Assembly (NCBI RefSeq): GCF_012489685.1
Contig: NC_080042.1
Location: forward strand, 55,549,503 to 55,613,502
DNA length: 64,000 nt
Direction: 5' to 3'
Origin: Lotus japonicus
Lineage: Eukaryota > Streptophyta > Magnoliopsida > Fabales > Fabaceae
The position numbers were made by a program, and so were the translations under genes. Below are positions 58,930-64,000 of the stretch, one piece after another; within the stretch, counting starts at the first letter, position 1, and the number at the start of each line of letters is the position of its first letter. The notes beneath the pieces are model-generated. The model worked only from the letters and a program-made list of their open reading frames with translations, was not told the DNA's origin and made no database searches.

Positions 58930-61252
58930 GCTCATCATCGCCACGAGTTAGAGCAATGTCCCCAGGACTATAAGTCGCTTACAAAGAGTACTTATAGATC
59001 ATCAACCAACATAGTTTTTACATCAATAGCAGGAATGGAACACACAACCTTATGAGAGAAAGTGGTTCGTCTTTATCAACCGAGGTCACATGAATATGGA
59101 TATGACTTGTGCTTGGTTTTTTTTTGATAAGAAAAATGAATTAATGGAAATACTAGGGGTATTTCAACCCATGGGGTAATTACAAGAGTACTAGAGATAC
59201 AGGAAAGAAAAAGAAACCAATGCTATCCCAAAACCAGTGGAAAAATCGTGCTTGGTTAGTATTGGAAGCTAGTTGTCTTTGCGAAAAGAATACGAATTGT
59301 TTGTAGTTTTCACTTTTGGTCATGCATTGATTGTTCTTAGGAGTCACGTCTAGGCAATAAGCAAGAAAGAGCTATAGTGTCAGTGAGCACTATTATAACA
59401 CTGCTATAAATGTGTGTCCACTGAACTTGCTATATTTGTGCTCCATGCCATGTGCCAGATTTGGCCACGGCCAATGTGAAGCCAAATGGAGCATACGTAT
59501 ATTGCAATGCTTTTCATGTTCTCTCTGGTCTGTCTTCATGACAATGATCACAAAGAGAAGTGTTTGGATGTTTTGCACTTGTTAGACAAATTCTTAAAGG
59601 ACAACGTGTACTAAGGTTAAAAAGAAAGATATTGCAAAGCAATTATGATAAGAACAAGATGGATTATGCATAGCTGGCTTGAAAGTTAAAAGCATAGAAG
59701 AGTTTCACAATGGTGCAGCGTTTTAAGGCTTGTACCTAATAGAGCATTAGATTATATAGAGCTGTGGTTTCTACAAAGCGAGTCATTATTTCCTATCTTC
59801 TAAACTTGAGATCTGGTGTAATGAAATGTTTTAGTCCCTAAAGACACATAGGACCTCGTTTTAGTTACTTAAAAGAAAGATGAAAAGTAGAGCTGTAAAT
59901 TTGGCCCACAAACCCTAGCTCCCCATGTGGGTTAGGGCCAAAAAGCCCCCATTGAACAGAACAAATTTAACACTTTATTTGTTGAATAATGATTGACCAA
60001 AAAAATGTTTTTTGTTGAATAATGGATGTAACAAAATGAATGATAAGTTGTTGTTTCTTATATTACTCTTACCTTAAAAAATCTAATATTGAATATATAA
60101 TATAGGTAGGGATGGACAGGGGCAAGTCTACTTGTATGAGGAGGGGGACATTTGCCCCAACAAAATAACAAGTGTTCCCCTTACTTAACAATATTACTTA
60201 CAATATTGTATATTCATTGATATTTTCTTTTGACGTTGGGTTTGATACCGTTAGAGACAATTATAAAAACTATGAATATCATCAAGAATCAGATGTGAAA
60301 TTATATGAGGGAAGAATAATTGAAGACTACTTAGTTTTTTGTATAAATTGAAAATGAAGCAAGTAGTGGAATAACTTTTTAAATATTAAAATTTGTAGAT
60401 AGTAATGATGATGTGTATTTAAATTAAATTTAATAGTAATATATCATGATTTTAGGGTCCCAAATTTGCATTGTCGTAAGTCCGTCACAACTCAAAATTT
60501 CTGGATTCATCATTGGAGATAGAGATGTAATTTATTATTTAAGTAATTATAAATAAATGTTTCCACTCCATCCAAATTGGAGGTAGAAAAATTGGTAGTA
60601 AGTATTACAATTTTTTCAATCCGCTTAGAGCATGTCATGTCATCCACCACCGCCTCTATGCGGCAACTAAAGAGTAAACAATAATGATTCATTAACATCT
60701 CCTTACAATAGAGATATAAAAAAACATTTTTCTAACGAATTTTTCTTCACATTTTTCTGCAGATTTTACTTTAGAAAATTTTGAAGGAAAAATTCGTAAG
60801 AAAAAAAGTACTATTCTACAAGAAATTTCTGAAGAAAAGAACTTTCCGACAGTTTGAAACTGCCGATAAATAGCCGCGCTAAATCTAAAGCAAAATCCGT
60901 AGGAAAATTGGTGTTTTTTATGTAGGGTTGTATTTAAATCATTATTGAAAGAGTTGCTCTTTGCAAGCAAACAAGTATTTGGTAGTTACGTTAAGAAAAA
61001 AATTATTTGGTAGTTGCTTTTATAGGGACCCACTTATACTTTTTTTAGTGGTTTCTTTTCTACACACTTTTTTTTAGTGGTGACAACAACTATTTGATAA
61101 AGAAATGAATGAAATAGAAATAAAGTTGACTGTGATTTTGGGCTGGTCAACAATGTCTAGCTCAAGATGCTGCTGACATTGATCCGTGTCTTGTAGATCA
61201 ACATGGAGGTTGTGGTGGACTAGTGGTGTTGTAGACTTGTAGTTGAAGAAAC
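58930..61252. other. Intergenic region between CSLA and SERK (divergent genes)
   Basis: 2.3 kb of shared upstream DNA. No gene recognised. Several AT-rich stretches and a possible old element around 60720-60920, with inverted AAATTTTTCTTC/GAAGGAAAAATT-like words, but without clear ends. No core promoter for SERK was certain. Confidence 0.45.
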
Positions 61253-63831
61253 ATGGAGCGAGTGACTTCATCTTCCTTGCCTTCATTTCTTGTTTGGGCT
61301 ATCTTTATGTTTGGTTTCGTGCTTCAGGCTTCTGGCAATGCGGAAGGTCAGTGTCCTTACTCTGTGGGGTTTTAGTTGTTCCATAAATATCTCTTCTACT
61401 AGGTTGCTCTTCAGCTTTATTGTTATCTGGTTATATGTTTTGGTGCCGTTTAGAATAACTTATTTGAGCTTATCTTATATATAGTTCATAAGCGCTTTTG
61501 AAAGTGTTTGAGAGAACTTATGTAAATAACTTTTAACTTACCTATAAGCTGTGTTTTGAGCTTATTTTCATAAGTTATTCAGGATAACTTATGAATTTGA
61601 GGTTATTCTTATTTATAACTTACTTTTAACTTATTTCAATATATCTCTCAAATTAGTTTATGAATAAGTGCTAATGGTCATAAACCCACTTTCCGCATTG
61701 CCAGAAGTAGTACATGATTTCCCTAAAGAAATGTCTCATGTTCGAGTCTTGTGGATGGAAAAACCCCTGCTCGGAGAGTGGGTAGCTTTTGTAATATTTA
61801 AACTCAATGCTTCTCTAGTTGTAATTTGTTGTTTGCAGAATATGATCATATAATTGAAAGGGTTATCATTGTTTCCATTAGCTTGGGTTATTTGTTAATA
61901 GTAAAGTGGCGAATGTTTAATCCTAAACATAGGGAGTTCTCCTGAACTGTCGATTTTAACACTTTGTGAGATAACCATGGCTTGGGTATAGCTTGTCAAA
62001 ATGGTGTTATTCTTGTTATTTGCTTTCATTTCGGTCCAGTTTTGATTAACTCCTAGCTTATGGGAGCTAGAAGTTAATAGGTGCTCTTAAAGAAGTTAGA
62101 TAAGGGACATTCTAAAAAGTTGAGGTGCAGAAGCTACTTTCAACTTATGTAAGAAGCTATTATTTAGAAGACTTGTTAGTATTGCAAGATTATTTCAACT
62201 TTTCTCTTCCTAAAAGTTCTTGTTGAAAAGTTGATCCAAGATTATTTAGTTAGCCACTTGGCCTATTGTTTAGGGGTATGATTTTAAGGCTGACTAATGA
62301 AAGTTGGGCTTCATGTTTCTGCTTCCTGAATCTCACATTTCACCATCAATGACGAACTTACTTGATCTCGTATCCATACAATATAACATCAAAGATGTTT
62401 GCTTCTGAAGATTGCTTCTTTCTAGCACAGGTGATGCCCTCAGTGCATTGAGGAACAGCTTGAATGATCCTAACAACTTTCTTCAAAGATGGGATTCTAC
62501 CCTTGTCAATCCCTGCACTTGGCCTCATGTTAAATGCAATGATGCTGACAGTGTGACCCGTATGTAAGTTAGTATATGATTTTTACCTGTTATTTTATGA
62601 CTGTTTGCCCACATAGTGAATTATATTTTGGCATTTGGACAGTGATCTTGGAAATGCAAACCTTTCTGGCCAACTCGTTCCGGATCTTGATAAGCTTTCA
62701 AATTTGGAGTACTTGTAAGTTTTGAATCAGATATGATACTCGTAAGTTGTACCGTCCGGATTTCTCGTTTGGTCTGTCAACCGCACAGGCCGCCTAATTC
62801 TCCTCCCTATTTGCCGGCCGACCAATTTCGTCCAATAAGGAAAATCTTTAATTCAATTACCCACATCAAAGCTAATTGGCATAATGTCTAAATTATCATT
62901 AAGGAAGCTGAAAATCATGGATGACCAAAACATCCTAGAACAATCACTATATGTGTATAACAGAACTAGAGAGAATGACACTGAATAACCCACTAGCACA
63001 CCAGAGAGGTCTGACTGGCTGACCTTGCCCTCTAGATATTTCCTTGAACAATACTGTTGCGTAAATTTCACTCTTTCTGAGCAGATTGTGCTTAACCCTT
63101 TTCTTGATTGGAGTTCTTGTATTTTATTTCTTGTTGCTTTCTTTAAAGGATCTTATAAGCACTACCTCTATATTGAGTGGCCTGGTATTAAGTCTGATTT
63201 CTTTGTACTTTTATTTTTTAAACAAAGCTTTTCTGTATTCATGGCAAAAGGTTTGGGTAATTATTCATTGACCAATGAATAAGAAAGGGTAGAGGGGTTA
63301 TAGTTGTATAAATTAATCATTGGATCATTATTCATTGACACCAGCTGGGTTTTAGAGACAGTTGTATAAAACCATAAAGGATAAAACTTAGATACAGTAC
63401 TTTGGGTGCTGGTGCCCAACAGGAAGCCCAACCGCCCACTTTCATTGACCATGTTGTGATTGGACAACGGTAAAAACTGGATGTATGGAACTACATACAA
63501 GTTAGATTTCTGAAGCAAAGGTTATTTGTTTTATATCACAACACAGCCATCAATTTTGTTTTGTCTGGATCCATTCTCAACATATCAACCTCACACAAAG
63601 CATATGAATGTGATCTGTCACCTTTTAATTATTCGTTGGACATTTTGCTCGCACAAATCTGAATGTTTCCCCCCTTTTCTATGGCAGGGTACTTTATAGT
63701 AATAATATAACTGGAAAAATCCCAGATGAGCTTGGAAATTTGACAAACTTGGTGAGCTTGGATCTTTACGCGAACAATTTAACTGGTACCATACCGAATT
63801 CATTGGGCAACCTTGGAAAGCTACGTTTCCT
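61253..63831 (+). CDS. SERK: SERK/BAK1-like LRR receptor kinase, N-terminal part (runs off window)
   Basis: SERK proteins are plasma-membrane co-receptors for brassinosteroid, immune and developmental receptors. Four exons lie in the window: 61253-61346, 62431-62563, 62643-62714 and 63688-63831 (147 codons plus 2 nt). Exon 1 encodes a signal peptide ([17 protein letters not shown]). Exon 2 carries the LRR N-cap ([18 protein letters not shown] and [11 protein letters not shown]). The 72-nt exon 3 encodes an LRR ([17 protein letters not shown]), and the 144-nt exon 4 holds two LRRs ([19 protein letters not shown] and [13 protein letters not shown]). Exon sizes 133, 72 and 144 match the conserved SERK pattern as I know it. 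The remaining LRRs, Ser-Pro-Pro region, membrane helix and kinase would lie beyond 64000. The last 169 bp are intron. Most like BAK1/SERK3, but with several unusual residues. Confidence 0.9.
61435..61665. mobile_element. MITE-like foldback repeat in SERK intron 1
   Basis: Dense inverted words around AACTTAT, ATAAGTT and TAAGCTTAT (for example AATAACTTATTTGAGCTTATC and ATAAGTTATTCAGGATAACTTAT) let much of this stretch fold on itself. It has no coding content. Ends are not exact. Of a type common in legume introns. Confidence 0.55.
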
Positions 63832-64000
63832 GTATGACATACTTTCCTTACTCTTATCTTTGATCTTCAAAATTTTATTCAATTTTTTTCCTTCCTTTTC
63901 CCTTTACAACATCCATACTTTTGGCTTATCCATGCAAATTGGTGGTAGATTTATTAGCCTCTACAATATTGATTATTTCATTTCCAATAGTGCCTGCATT

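Overview
The window is nuclear DNA of a flowering plant, most likely a legume. It holds intron-rich genes with GT-AG junctions, plant-specific families (DEMETER/ROS1 DNA glycosylase, CSLA mannan synthase, SERK receptor kinase) and AT-rich gaps full of MITEs, LTR retroelements and a tRNA-derived SINE. The legume call is an inference from gene similarity as I remember it; no species is claimed.

Layout. 1-1412: unassigned, with an LTR-like remnant. 1413-13827 (-): a 20-exon, 2020-codon DEMETER/ROS1-type 5-methylcytosine DNA glycosylase, followed upstream by a TATA box and a 5' leader exon near 14.5 kb. 14.6-20.7 kb: a graveyard of degenerate mobile elements (tandem AT-rich repeat, plant mobile domain fragment, foldback element, MULE DNA-binding fragment, Ty1/copia RT/RNase H tail). 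20761-24366 (-): an OTU-family cysteine protease of 307 aa whose last exon has been duplicated, once inverted, inside its own final intron. 25657-36404 (-): a complete, very young Ty3/gypsy element with 2.94-kb LTRs and a 5-bp target duplication. 36.4-38.6 kb: AT-rich DNA with a SINE. 38817-39155 (+): a small single-exon gene of unknown function. 39333-40970: a large foldback element. 41.6-44.7 kb: a LINE-type RNase H tail split by a solo LTR of the same broad family as the Ty3 element. 45784-52378 (-): COG1, 7 exons, 1063 aa. 54767-58820 (-): a CSLA glucomannan synthase, 9 exons, 533 aa, carrying several MITEs. 61253-63831 (+): the first four exons of a SERK/BAK1-like receptor kinase that runs off the window end.

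The genes have unrelated housekeeping or regulatory roles: DNA demethylation, deubiquitination, Golgi tethering, hemicellulose synthesis and receptor signalling. COG1 and CSLA are adjacent and both act at the Golgi, but nothing in the sequence shows co-regulation. Exon models were built by hand from splice signals and family similarity. For DME, OTU, COG1 and CSLA the exon lengths sum exactly to an open frame with a stop, which is strong internal support.

Most notable: the DME-like gene carries three separate in-frame tandem repeat arrays; the OTU gene carries an inverted copy of its catalytic terminal exon that could fold into a hairpin in the pre-mRNA; the Ty3 element appears to have inserted very recently; and COG1 and CSLA each need a GC-AG intron to stay in frame.
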